Notes under the pieces: generated by a model
What the model saw: only the letters and a program-made list of their open reading frames with translations
Told to the model about the DNA's origin: nothing
Database searches by the model: none
Made by a program: the position numbers and the translations under genes
Origin: Climacium dendroides
Taxonomy: Eukaryota > Streptophyta > Bryopsida > Hypnales > Climaciaceae
Assembly (NCBI GenBank): GCA_950106755.1
Contig: OX467091.1
Coordinates: 28,227,538-28,291,537, forward strand
Length of the DNA stretch: 64,000 nt
Direction: 5' to 3'
Part shown: piece after piece, positions 24,342 through 35,599 of the stretch
Numbering within the stretch: position 1 is the stretch's first letter
How the letters are laid out: each line of letters begins with the position of its first letter

Positions 24342-25116
24342 GGTGTACCTATTGATGTGAATCACAATTTCAGTGTGGACTTCGTTTGGAAAAGCAACAG
24401 TTTTGATCGGATGCAAGTTGCGATGAAGATATTTGCTGTCGATGAATCGAGTATTAGTGGGTAATCCCTCAATACTTTTATTGAGGAGTCTGGGTTCCTT
24501 ATGTGACATTTATTCATTCTATAAATTTTTCCATAACGAATACACTGTTCTCTCCCAAGTGTTTTTTTGTTGCACAGTTCATGAAGTACTTTCTCTAAGA
24601 TATACGCTCTGTTCTTGCAGATATCTCTATCATCGTCTTGTTGGTCTGTCTTTGAGGATATTAAGGTTATTGGAAATAATGTAGCTGACCATCCTTGTTG
24701 TAAGTCTGTAAATACTTTTTTGGTTACTTTTGTCCAGGCTGTAAGATTGTGTGTGAAGTCGAGAGAGGTAGTTAGTTCTCCTGTGGAGCACGTAACACTT
24801 CATAACCAAGTAAGTCTTGTTGCTTGCTTTGTTTGAACTAATCAAATCCTCCTTTGAGTGCTTGGCTGATGTGTTACGTCTGGCATGTCTTAGACTTGTT
24901 CTTGCAAGTGTAAATGTCAATGTAAATAGTAGCAGCAATACCTTGACTGCTTGAGATTTGTGGTTATGTTTTAACCTTAGGTATGAGAAGGAAGTTTCGA
25001 TTACTCATTCCAGATATTTGAATTTGGTACATTTGTGTAGATTTCATAGGTTCGTCAGTTGGACACCACAGAGAAAAGTGAGCTGCACAAACTACAGCTC
25101 TTGAAGGATGAACTAG
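24342..25116 (+). pseudogene. Captured fragment of UPF1 (NMD RNA helicase)
   Basis: Four exon-like pieces retain splice sites and match UPF1 in order: 24,342-24,460 (GVPIDVNHNFSVDFVWKSNS, then FDRMQ and FAVDESSISG), 24,621-24,645 and onward (YLYHRLVG, spliced in phase from the previous piece), 24,738-24,809 (AVRLCVKSREVVSSPVEHVT) and 25,050-25,116 (VRQLDTTEKSELHKLQLLKD). UPF1 is the ATP-dependent helicase of nonsense-mediated mRNA decay. The exon that should hold the Walker A motif (GPPGTGKT) is missing between the second and third pieces, and the frame hits a stop about 12 codons after YLYHRLVG, so no helicase can be made. Everything upstream and downstream in UPF1 is also absent. The fragment lies inside the CACTA element and is therefore most simply read as transposon cargo. 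Confidence 0.85.
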
Positions 25117-25119
25117 GTA

Positions 25120-26320
25120 ATTACATCTTCTCCGTGCGAATGCTGTGTCTTTACTAGCACGGTTCTGAGAATTTTGTAGTCTGCATGTGGGAAGCGTTCG
25201 AAGCTGCATCGGGAGATTGACACTGGTTCCTTCATTGTCGTTACCTGGTTTACGATTGAATTGCTGCTACATTGAGTTGATTCCTATTTCTGCTTCAACT
25301 CCAATAAGGTAATTTGGTGGCACACATCACCAAAGGTCTACTTTCACGGTAGCAAACATCACCAAAGGTCTACATCTTGAAAGGAACCACATGCTAAAGA
25401 ACAAGGTTCTGTGATAAGAACATGCTCTTCCTATCCAATTCTTGATGCTTCCCTAACTTAAGTTTATGTAACGGTCGTATGATTGTGTGCAGTGACTGCA
25501 CTCATTTTCAAGATACTCATGCCTTCTCTATGAATGCTGTTCTCACAGCCGTTGATTGTGCCCTCACCCAGCTTGCATAAACTAAAACTTCCTTCAGTAC
25601 CTTACCTCACCCGGCTGAAACTACAGTACAAATGGAGGTCAAATCAGACTACAACCCACCCAGTTACTGCAACCACCGTGACTGTGCCGGAACTACCCCA
25701 TTGTAGTGGATGTGCCGCAATCAGATTCCAAGATGCAACCACACGGAGTGTGGTTGATTCCAATCAATGCTGTTGCACCTTTCGAAGGCCACTATTGCAC
25801 AACACCAACTCGGGCAACAGCTATGGCTTTTTTCAGCATCCTCCGAATCATTCAAGCGTTGGAGAATAATGGCATTGTCACTATAATTCACCCCATATAG
25901 CCTTCCACCGTGCACACTAGGAAACACACTGACGCCAGTTTTTTAATAGCCCAATTGATTATTTGAGTTTGGATGCACGCCATCGCCTACAGGGACTCAT
26001 AATTCCACGACCTCGGAGGTACTTGATCACTCTACATCTTCTGGCACTACAGCAAAGCTGAGCATTTGGGCTATCTGCAGAGAAAGTTGTGCAGACATAC
26101 CTTTGCATTTGTTGGATCCAATTGTAAGTCCATGTACTAACGGATTGTGTCGTGGCAGATTGTTGTAGAGCTTGACAGCTTGGTTTTCTGTGGAACCTGA
26201 AACTTTGAGGAAAAGGGAGGATCATCACACGAAAGTTGTGAATCCCGGAGGAAATCCCTTGTATACAATTGTTCCCCAACTTTGTTTCCAAGGTATTGAT
26301 TTAACTATGTTTTGCGATTC
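25120..26320. other. Cargo spacer between UPF1 and phosphoesterase exons
   Basis: Open frames of 60-110 codons (for example 25,706-25,900 and 26,172-26,366) show no family I know. Part may be intron or diverged exons of the captured genes. A short repeat of GGCACACATCACCAAAGGTC/TAGCAAACATCACCAAAGGT occurs at 25,317-25,370. Confidence 0.35.
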
Positions 26321-26323
26321 AAG

Positions 26324-29300
26324 TATTGAGTATTGCGTGTTGCGCATTCTACAGCCATTGTGGTAACCAGGCTCCAGAGCAACCTGGTATGTTTCAGAGG
26401 CAAAGGTCCGTGTTTGAGGATTTGCCTAAGTGGATTGCTGGCTTGCAGAACATGCACTATGCTAAGGAGCAGATGTGCACTGAGTGGTTGGGTCCCGTTG
26501 GCACTGCTGCGGATTACCCTGTTTTCTCCAAGTGGGCTCTTTATGGCGAGGTACCACTCCATTGAATCTTGGTCAACAGCAATGAATCTTATTATGTACC
26601 ATACGTTTGCATAATATCCCTTACGTGTTTCGACTGTTTATCCGTACTGATTTTTTTTTGTTTGCTGCAAGAAATCCAACGCGATCGATTATACGGAAGA
26701 ATTAAACTATCTTAAGTTTCTGTTATAACGGAAGTTCTACGAATGAGAGCTGTCTGACGTCTCTGTCGTGACCTTTGGAATATGCGAATCTCAATGTGAT
26801 GCTTATATATGTTTGCATATCTTTGTATACACATCAGATGAAACTTGTGTCCAGCACATGGTGCTAAATTTCCTAAATAGAATTTTTGAATGCAGCGGGT
26901 GTGCAATGATGCCTGTGTCGGAGGGCCTACGGATATTATTTCACCTGTTTACTCTCTCTGGGCCACTTTTATTGGAATTTACGTTGCGAACTATGTGGTA
27001 GAGCGCTCAACTGGGTATGGCTGTGCTATCTTGCCTTTTTGTCCTGGTCTTGCTATTATTTCTCTCAAGCGTTCAGAGCGTTTATCATTTTTTAGTGCGT
27101 GTTAGTAAACCATATTTGCATTTTTGGAAAACCTCTGTCTCACATTTATGAAACGACTCTGAACAGATGGGCTTTGACACATCCTCAACCGGAGCTCAAG
27201 AATGGACCGCAGAAAATGACTGTTACTATACCTGACTTTCTGGATATGGTTCCTTGGTACTCGGGGTATGTAGGCTTCTCCTGTCCAATTGCTTCTTGCT
27301 TGCCCAGATCTTTGTATAATCGATGGACTTATGTATGAATTTGGGTTGTGGTTTTTCGGGATCAGAACATCTGCAGATCTGTTTAAGACGGCCTTTGATC
27401 TTCTCGTATCAGTGACACTCTTTTTAGGTCAATTTGATATGAGGACCATGCAGGTACGTTCTTCACAACAAAATAATTAATTGTCTCAAATGAGGATTTT
27501 CTAAGAGTATCATTTCTAAGAGTATCATACGTCCCGACATACTACCTTATCGTCTTAATCTCGGTCTGGGCGATCTACGTGCCGAGAGTAATTTCAAAGA
27601 TTATTTCCACTGCAATTGTAATAATTTTGAGAGCTATGTTTCCTATTTGCCTTCACTCTGTATTTGTCTATGCAAATTCAATCCGATAGGACGCAACAGA
27701 CATGATTTGTCCATATGAGTGCATGTGAGCTGACACATGCATTTGTTCACTGTAGGCAGCAATGACACAAGCTAACCAACATAATAAGGACGACGGATTC
27801 CTGTATGCCCATTTGAGCAAGCGGGAAGATCTTTGGTTTGACTTCATGGCTGACACGGGTGATGGTGGCAATTCCACCTACAACGTTGCACGGCTTCTTG
27901 CTCAACCCTCCCTTAAGATGGGGAAGACAGAATTACCGCGCGGTCGTTTGCTTATTGTTGGTGGAGATCTTGCGTAAGTGCTTCTGATCCTTTACTAGTC
28001 GATTCTTTGGTTTTACTAGTTGTAGATTTACTAGTAGTCTAAAAGAAGAAATGCTAAGCTTAGTGCTTATTTGTTAACTTTCCTGCAATTGAACCTACGA
28101 TGTATGGAGTTCATTTATTCTGCTCAAGGTGTAAGTAAGGTTGAAAAAAAATGGATGCGACTTCGACTTCAAAGTCTTAGTTCGACTGTTAGTGTTTTTG
28201 CATTGCAACTATCCAAGGGAAACTGGCTTTCTCTTCTGTTCGTTTCTCACTTCGCCTTCACTGGACCTTTGCAACAGCTATCCTAATCCGTCTACATATG
28301 CCTATGAACGACGCCTGTTTCAGCCCTTTGAATATGCCTTGCAGCCGCCCTCTTGGTACAAGCCAGAGCATATAGCAGTAACAAAACCTGAGCTCACTCA
28401 AGGTGTGGATTCTTTGGAGAAATATGAAGGGCCACAATGCTTTGCTATTCCTGGCAATCACGGTAATGACTTTTAAACTTCGTGAGCTGTTCAACTCACC
28501 TTTCACCTAAATCAATGTCAGAGTGTAGTTCCTATTCTTTGTTAACATGTAAAGTGCCTCGTGGTTGATGCGGTTGTGCATTCTAGTTTGTTCTCGGTGG
28601 ATTATAGTATGAGTTAACATCAAACCGCTTGTGTTAGGTACAGATTGGTTTGATGGGCTTGATACATTTATGAGGTATATATGTCATAGGAGTTGGCTTG
28701 GAGGTTGGTTGTTACCTCAGCAGAAGAGCTACTTTGCGTTGCAGCTGCCACACGGTTGGTGGGTCTGTGGCCTTGATCAAGCCCTTCATGGTGACATTGA
28801 CATTTTCCAGTTCAAGTATTTCACGGAGATCGTCAAAGAGCATGTGAGTTTAAGTTTCTCTATACTACATGTGTAAGCAAGAATTGTTTTTATGATGACA
28901 AACAGTGTGTACCATGTTATGGTGGGTCCTCTTTTAACGACTTCTCTTACTTTTGATGTAAGAACTGTGGGATGATTCTTCTAGCAGTTAATTATACCAG
29001 CTGTTGAATCCTCCAAAAGCAAGAGGTTACTTTGAGGAGCATATGAGCTTATTCAGATTTTGTTTCTTTTGGCATGTGCATCAGGTGGGGGAGAATGATT
29101 CAGTCATAGTGGTGACCCATGAACCGAATTGGTTGCTAGATTGGTATTGGGACAGTGGTACCGGGAGAAACGTTTCTCATTTTATTGAGGATCATCTCAA
29201 GGGGCGGTGCCGTCTTCGCCTTGCTGGTGACCTTCACAATTACATGCGACACCAACGGGTGTCAGGTTCGTCCTCATCAGTCGAGCATTTGATTGTGAAC

Positions 29301-29366
29301 GGCTCGGGCGGTGCTTTCCTTCATCCAACTCATGTATTTGGAGGCTTCAATAAATTCCAGGATGGT
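26324..29366 (+). pseudogene. Captured calcineurin-like metallophosphoesterase gene fragment, eight exons
   Basis: Eight exons join without frame loss: 26,324-26,550, 26,896-27,014, 27,167-27,265, 27,366-27,453, 27,756-27,973, 28,278-28,462, 28,644-28,843 and 29,085-29,366, about 472 codons. Conserved pieces in order: ACCAFYSHCGNQ, SPVYSLWATFIG, DFLDMVPWYSG, LWFDFMADTGDGG, LLIVGGDLAYPNP, IPGNHDWFDGL (GNH|D made by splicing), VVTHEPNWLLDWYW, AGDLHNYMRH and GGAFLHPTHVF. These are the metal-binding blocks of a plant membrane-associated phosphoesterase family of about 1,000 residues. The N-terminal membrane region and the C-terminal third are missing. After the last exon a donor (GGT|GTATGT) has no recognisable partner; unspliced reading ends three codons later. 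All metal ligands visible are intact, so the fragment is either newly captured or still constrained. It lies within the CACTA element. Confidence 0.8.
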
Positions 29367-29369
29367 GTA

Positions 29370-29907
29370 TGTGTCTAAGACTGGGAACGCGAATTTCAAT
29401 AGAATTCAAGCTGCCATCGAGTATGATTCTTCCTGAGTACTGTGTTCACAATTTGTCTGAATTGATGCTTAATCTGCTCACCATCTGAACGGCTGTCGAA
29501 GATACTATACTGCTCACTACCTATTATATTTAAGCCCGCCTACTCACAGCCAGCACACTAATGTTTCTTCTTTAGCAATGGCCCCAAAGTTGTATTGTAA
29601 TGATTTAGGGCCCCACCGGTAATTCTGGATTTCTAACTATCACCCTCTGAATTCAGGTGTTGTCGTTGAAATTGAATGTGGGCCACTTCCCGCACTTGCG
29701 CGACCTGGTGACACGGATCAACTAGAACGCGGGCTTACGAGCACAACCACGGTGAAAGGTAGGAGGTGACGTGTCAACGATCCAGGCCTACAATTTGATT
29801 CGGAACCCTCGTTTTGCCGCCACTTTTTGTGGGCTGCAGTTGCATCGTTATCTGCTTTTGCTGGGTTTTTGTGTTGCTTTTCCAAAGCGTCAAGGAGTTC
29901 TCGGTTT
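29370..29907. other. Cargo right flank, possible TNPA promoter region
   Basis: No gene. The GC content rises near 29,690-29,760 (ACACGGATCAACTAGAACGC), compatible with the start of the promoter and leader region of the TNPA-like gene, but no defined element is visible. Confidence 0.3.
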
Positions 29908-29980
29908 CCAAAGCTTCAGGGAGGTCGCTATAGTCCAAAGCTTCAGGGAGGTCGCTATAGTCCAAAGCTTCAGGGAGTTC
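29908..29980. repeat. 27-bp tandem repeat, nearly three copies
   Basis: CCAAAGCTTCAGGGAGGTCG begins at 29,908, 29,935 and 29,962; the third unit diverges after GGGAG. It lies in the presumed leader region of the TNPA-like gene. Confidence 0.85.
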
Positions 29981-30450
29981 TCGCTTGTGAAGTCCAGTTC
30001 TTACTTTCTCAGCATATCAGGGAGTTATCTATTTTCTAGGGTTTCCGCTTGTATTTGATTGCTGCTACAGATCGGTGACCGCCCTCGTCTCCGTATTGGA
30101 GAGCATCGTTGAAAGAGACTTCTTGTCCCGTGGTTCAGGTAAGTTACATACATTCATTCGAACTTCACCTTCTATTGCCGCAATGTAACGTGGAAAACTT
30201 CGAAATTGTATTGCCACAGATATGGTTTTCAGTTTTCGTTTTTATGGAGCCAGGAATTGTTACGAGGTGTCCTCTTGTGCTTCATTTGCATCAGACCCGT
30301 TTGGAATTCACCCTGAAATCAATATTGTATGGTTCATGCGCTAGATTTGGGGTGTAGCAGTCGGCTTTTGATCTGCATGAAGTTGCGTGCCATCTGTGGT
30401 GACTGTGAGATCTAATTTTACTTTCAATCGCAAATTCCAGGGTTCTATTC

Positions 30451-30545
30451 GAAGGTATGAGGTACTAGGTTTAGAATCACACCTCCCAGAGGAATTGAAG
30501 GGTATGAGGTACTGGATTCAGAATCACACCTCCTAGAGGAATTGG
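30451..30545. repeat. 47-bp tandem duplication
   Basis: GGTATGAGGTACT(A/G)G..AGAATCACACCTCC..AGAGGAATTG occurs twice with a 47-bp period. Two rounds of small tandem duplication thus occurred in the same leader region. Confidence 0.75.
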
Positions 30546-30739
30546 AAAGTTAAGTGGAAAGAATTGGAATCAGCTTACGAGTGATGCTGGAGCTTCATTG
30601 CATTTCGTTTGCAGAGACAGTAATACCGACTGTGTTTTCTGCATGAGCCTAGGGTTCTTTCAGAGGTACCTCATTAACCTCTTGAGGAACGTCTGATCTT
30701 GGTACTCTGTCATTTCTGTGTGTACAGGGGAGGACAACG

Positions 30740-31896
30740 TTGGCGGCCAGTCGTTGTCAAATTCTGCGAGCTTCAGAGCCCTCATGAGGTGATTTTGTTG
30801 GCTGTAGTCGCGTTCCACACCTTCGTGAGTTGCAGAAGTCAGCTTTGTACAAACGTGAGCACAGAAGCATTACAAAACCTAGATTCGTCTCTCGAACGGC
30901 ATACTTTTGAATTTCTTTCGTTTCTTGACTTTAGTTGCAACTTGTGGCCCTCTCATGTGCAGCTTGTTGCAGGTTGTGCTCGTCTTCCATGTTGAATTCT
31001 GCATTGAATTGTCTTCATGGCCTCACATTCACTGGGTGACTTTGGATGCAGGTGAGTGGAATTTGGTCGACATGGATTAATTTTGCGAGCGTCAGAGCTT
31101 GTGGCTGAAGTCGCGTTCGTCGCCTTCGTGAGTTCAAGAATTCAGCTCTGTACAGACATGAGCACAGAAGCATTACTCGTTTTGAATTCCTTTCGTTTCT
31201 GGACTTCACTTTCACGTTCTGGTCCTCTCATGTACAGCTTGTTGCAGGTTGTGCTCGTCTTCCATGTTGAATTCTGCATTGAATTGTCTTCGTGGCCTCA
31301 CATTCACTAGGTGACTTTGGATACAGGTGAGTGGAATTTGGTCGACATGGATTAATTTTGCGAGCTTCAGAGCTTGTGGCTGAAGTCGCGTTCGTCGCCT
31401 TCGTGAGTTCAAGAATTCAGCTCTGTACAGACGTGAGCACAGAAGCATTCCTCGTTTTGAATTCCTTTCGTTTCTGGACTTCACTTTCACGTTCTGGTCC
31501 TCTCATGTGCAGCTTGTTGCAGGTTGTACTCGTCTTCCATGTTGAATTCTGCATTGAATTGTCTTCGTGGCCTCACATTCACTGGGTGACTTTGGATGCA
31601 GGTGAGTGGAATTTGGTCGACATGGATTAATTTTGCGAGCTTCAGAGCCTGTGGCTGAAGTCGCATTCGTCGCCTTCGTGAGTTCAAGAATTCAGCTCTG
31701 TACAGACGTGAGCACAGAAGCATTCCTCGTTTTGAATTCCTTTCGTTTCTGGACTTCACTTTCAAGTTCTGGTCCTCTCATATGCAGCTTGTTGCAGGTT
31801 TTGCTCGTCTTCAATGTTGAATTCTGCATTGAATTGTCTTCGTGACCTCACATTGACTGAGCGACTTTGGATGCAAGTGAGTAGAATTTGGATGAC
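30740..31896. repeat. 275-bp tandem array upstream of the TNPA-like gene
   Basis: The landmark GCAGGTGAGTGGAATTTGGT recurs at about 31,050, 31,325 and 31,600, an exact 275-bp period, with a diverged version at about 31,873 that leads into the start codon of the TNPA-like gene and a diverged unit before 31,050. Each unit contains a splice-donor-like CAG|GTGAGT. The arginine-rich minus-strand frames across the array are by-products of the repeat. Confidence 0.85.
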
Positions 31897-34800
31897 ATGG
31901 CTTCTAGTGACTATCAGAAGACAGAGATGGAATTGTGTCGAGATGCCAGAATAGCGGAGCTAGCTGCTGCCATACAGCCAATTGAAGAAGCAGCAAAGGA
32001 ATTGTAAGAGACTCTCTACAAATTGGAACTTCGAGTTCGCTATAGTCTTCTTGTACTCCTATGAGACTATCCTCTCTGTAGAAATTTTGTTGTGAATCAA
32101 GTTAATCGACGCATTCTCAGAACTCGGTCCTCGTCTGTATTTGAACTAGGAAAAAATGATCGAGCTACACCTTTCCCAATATACGTTGTCATCCGGCTGC
32201 TATTAATGGTCATAATGTCCACATCCTGATTACTTTTTGCATTTGTTTGGAAAGGACTAACAGGAATAAAATAATGCTCTGCATTAGTAGGTGGTTAAGT
32301 TATTGAAATTACACAGTAGTTGTAGTGTACTTGTCATGTACTTCCAATGTAGGTCCCAATTCGTAGATGCAAAATACTTGTAATGCAGTTGAAAATTAGT
32401 GACAATGCAATTACAAATTAGGCCCATTTTAGTTGCAATGTCATTGTAGTATATTTGAAAAGTAGTTGCAACTTAGTGTTCCAGCTGAAGTGTTATTGTA
32501 GTATTGGAAATTTCCTGCAGTTTCATTGACAAGTGTATTTGTGCTTTGCATTTTTTGCTAATGAAATTGCTAGTTTATTTGCAGTGGAGCTTCTATTTCG
32601 AAGCGGAAGCGTACGATGGACTGTGAAGTTCAACTTCAGCCGTTGCCTACTCGTAAGAATAGAAGAGTCGACAACAAAGCCACAGAGGCTATCAATGTAG
32701 GTGCAAGCCACGAAGATGACATGTCCACTTCAGAGGAGACCAACACATCTAACTCTTACATCAATGAAGATGGTGAGTTTTGATGAATTTTATAGATATG
32801 AATTTCCTTTCAAGAAAATAAAAGGTTATATGGAAATTGACTTTGATTTCTATATTTATTCTAAATTCAAACAATACTAATGGTATTATACTCTTGTCTT
32901 GTAGGGAACAAAGCCAACGAATGCGAAGATGATGGTGAGGAAGCCTTGAGTAACAGGAAGAAATGTGCAAGACTTGTGAATCCTACGCTTCCTTGTGGTC
33001 AGGGTAGAAGACAACCAATGCCACAACCGGAGCGGGCTATGGTTGAATCCGAGGTTGCTAGGGTTCCTTCGCAATCAACTCCATGCAAAGGGCAGTCAGA
33101 TAGTATGGGGCATTCTACTAGGCGCCAATTGCAGAAAGAGTATGAGAAGAAATCAAAAGCTAGAAGTGACATTGGGAAGAAACCAAGTGTAGTGCATGTG
33201 AATTTGAATGGAGAGATTGATACATCTTCTTCCAGGAAGAGTGCTTGGGATCAAAGTATGAGGGCCTTTGCCCCTTTGATCCTTAATGTGAGCATCATTG
33301 ACTGGAGTGAACACAAGCCCCACACTTTACAGAAGTTGAGGGACACCATGGATAATGAGTTCGAATATTTGGGAAATCCCCTTAGCAACATGGGTTTTCG
33401 GAACGCAGTGCAAAGGTTTTTGAAGAATGAGAGGCATAAGTTGAAGAAATTATGTGTTCCAGGAAAAGATGACGACTGTCCAGTGCGTATTCACCCTAGC
33501 CAGTGGAAGCGGTTGAAGGAATACTGGAGTGGAGGTGATCAAGTGAAGAAATCTGAGATGATGACCAATGCCCGGAGGAAAGTGCAGAATGTTTCTAAAC
33601 GTGGGCGGCGAGGGAAGGCAGGGGAAGAATATGATGTGGTTAGCCTTTTTTTATGCAAATTGTTGACTTGGATAGTGTTTGTGCAATTGAATTTGTTAAT
33701 GTTTTGTATCATCTTTCCAAATCATTTTAACAAAATAAAGAAATGTTGGCCTTCTATCAGACAAAAGGGAGTGATGGAAGTCCTAGCCTCACTAACATTG
33801 TAGAAGGATTGCAAGCTTCAGGGTCATCGGTAAGTAGGCTTCATCATTTGAGTTCGTTTTTTTTGGTGACTAGGAATCTCATAGAAGTTGTACAGTACTC
33901 ATTAAAATGTTGTTCATAAGTTACAATCTAAAAATATGTTATCGTAGTCATGCACAAGTCATAAAAGTTGTAAACAATAGTTAAGTGTTCAGTGTAGTAC
34001 TTGAAGTTCAGTAGCACTTGCATAGAAGTCGCATAATAATCTTACCTTATATGAACATGTTAAATTATTTTTTTGTGTTTGTGTGTGAAACACAGGTGGT
34101 ATCTTCTTCACTCCATGCAAAAGTGATGGCTTTGGAACAAAGACTTGATGAATTTCAAGACTTTCGAGTTGATGTGTTGGCAAGTACAGATCGAAATACC
34201 AAGGCTGTTGAAGGGATGCAGTTAGCGTTGTTGAAATTTTTAAAGCAGACAACATCAGATCCTGTTGTCATTGCCAATTCAGTGGATCCTGTTGTAGCTG
34301 CCAACCCAGTAGACCCTATTGTAGCTACTGGAGAGATCAACGTTGTTGATCCATATGACTTTGCTCGTATAGAGCCTACTCACCCAACAGGAGAAGAGAT
34401 AAATGCGACTACTGATCTAGATGAGTTAATAGTGAACTCTACCTTGGAACCTGGAGAAGGTGAACAGACCACTAAAGAGATTGTTGGAATGGAAGAACAC
34501 GATAGTCCACAACGGAAAGTGAGAGATGTTGAAGGCACCACTGATGCTCAAGTTGACTTAGTGATACTGAATAGTAATACCGCCATTAATGAAGTCCCGG
34601 AGAATCTTGTCAATGAAGGTTCCATCTCTTCACGGCTAAGAAGAGGGAAGGATCGAGAGGTGAGAGAGAAAAGCATAAGACAAGTGATTTGAATTTGAAA
34701 AGACTACTATGAATTCTTTTGTGCTTGTAATTTTTGTGGATGCACTGACTGTGATTGTGGTATGTAGTTGCAGAAGCCTGCAGCGAAGAAGGAAATCTTA

Positions 34801-35306
34801 AGGATGAAGATGCAACCTACACGACGTCGAAATGTGGAATCTCCAAAAAAACACAAAGTGAGTAACACATGTATAGAACTTTCACACTGTCCTTTTGTAG
34901 ATGGTTTTTTTCTATCATTACAAATTTTTCTCTGTACTTTTCCTTAAGAATATTTTTGATTTCTTCTTATGTGGTGCAGTTTGTAATAGGACAACGAGTC
35001 TCACTTTTGAATCCTTCAGCCCCACAGCAAATAGTAGCATCAGGAACTATCACGAGTGTAGGTGGTGGTGTAGGCCCTCAAATGTACCATGGACAACCTA
35101 TTCCGGATAGGTGGTATAGGCTTGATGTTGCTCATGCACTAGGGTTTTTTGTTGATCTAATGCATCCTAATCCTAATGGAGATGAATATAAATTGAAAGA
35201 TGTGGTGGGTGCAAATACAATCTGGGAAGAACAGTACATAGCAGTCATTGCTAGTGTTGCAGGTTTAATTCCTTCAGACTGCAAAGGGAAGGTTGGCGGC
35301 AAATAG
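31897..35306 (+). CDS. TNPA-like DNA-binding protein of the CACTA element
   Basis: Seven exons join in phase: 31,897-32,003, 32,585-32,772, 32,905-33,638, 33,761-33,829, 34,096-34,659, 34,768-34,857 and 34,980-35,306, predicting about 692 residues without a stop. The N-terminus (MASSDYQKTEMELCRDARIA) is helical and is followed by an SKRKR nuclear signal. Residues 180-330 hold the plant transposase (Ptta/En/Spm) type region with FGFRN-like variants: LRDTMDNEFEYLG, AVQRFLKNERHKLKKLC, IHPSQWKRLKEYWSG, TNARRKVQNVSKRG. A coiled coil follows (SSLHAKVMALEQRLDEFQ), then an acidic region with three DPVV(A/I)AN-type repeats and a C-terminal domain with GQRVSLLNP and WYRLDVAHALG. In CACTA elements this class binds subterminal repeats and cooperates with tnp2. 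The exon 3 donor (GTG|GTTAGC) is weak and could be three bases earlier. Confidence 0.75.
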
Positions 35307-35590
35307 GGATCATGATCAATGATGTATTTGAAAGACATTGAACCATTTACGAATGTTGTTTGCAGCATGTGCACACTGTGTATGCCGATGGTTTATAACT
35401 ATTTCATGTAGTTGTTTTGTTTTGTAAAAAATGGTAGTATTGTAAGCCACATCGAATTTTTAGCATTGTTATAGTTAGTTACATGAGTGTTGCAAGACTT
35501 GCAAACAAATTAAAATAAGATGTATAAGGGTAATATTTGAGTTCTATAGAAGAAGTGTAAGGCTGTTGTGTGCGTTGCAGAGATTTTGAG
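35307..35590. other. 3' flank of the TNPA-like gene
   Basis: AT-rich 3' untranslated or spacer sequence without features, leading into the subterminal array. Confidence 0.4.
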
Positions 35591-35599
35591 AAGACTACC

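Noticed and set aside
26172..26366. Candidate N-terminal exon for the phosphoesterase
   Set aside because: The frame does not join the first recognised exon (in-frame TAA at 26,302) and shows no match to the family's membrane region.
31015..31765. Repeated arginine-rich 92-residue frames on the minus strand
   Set aside because: They follow the exact 275-bp DNA period and lie antisense in the TNPA leader array; no independent coding sign.
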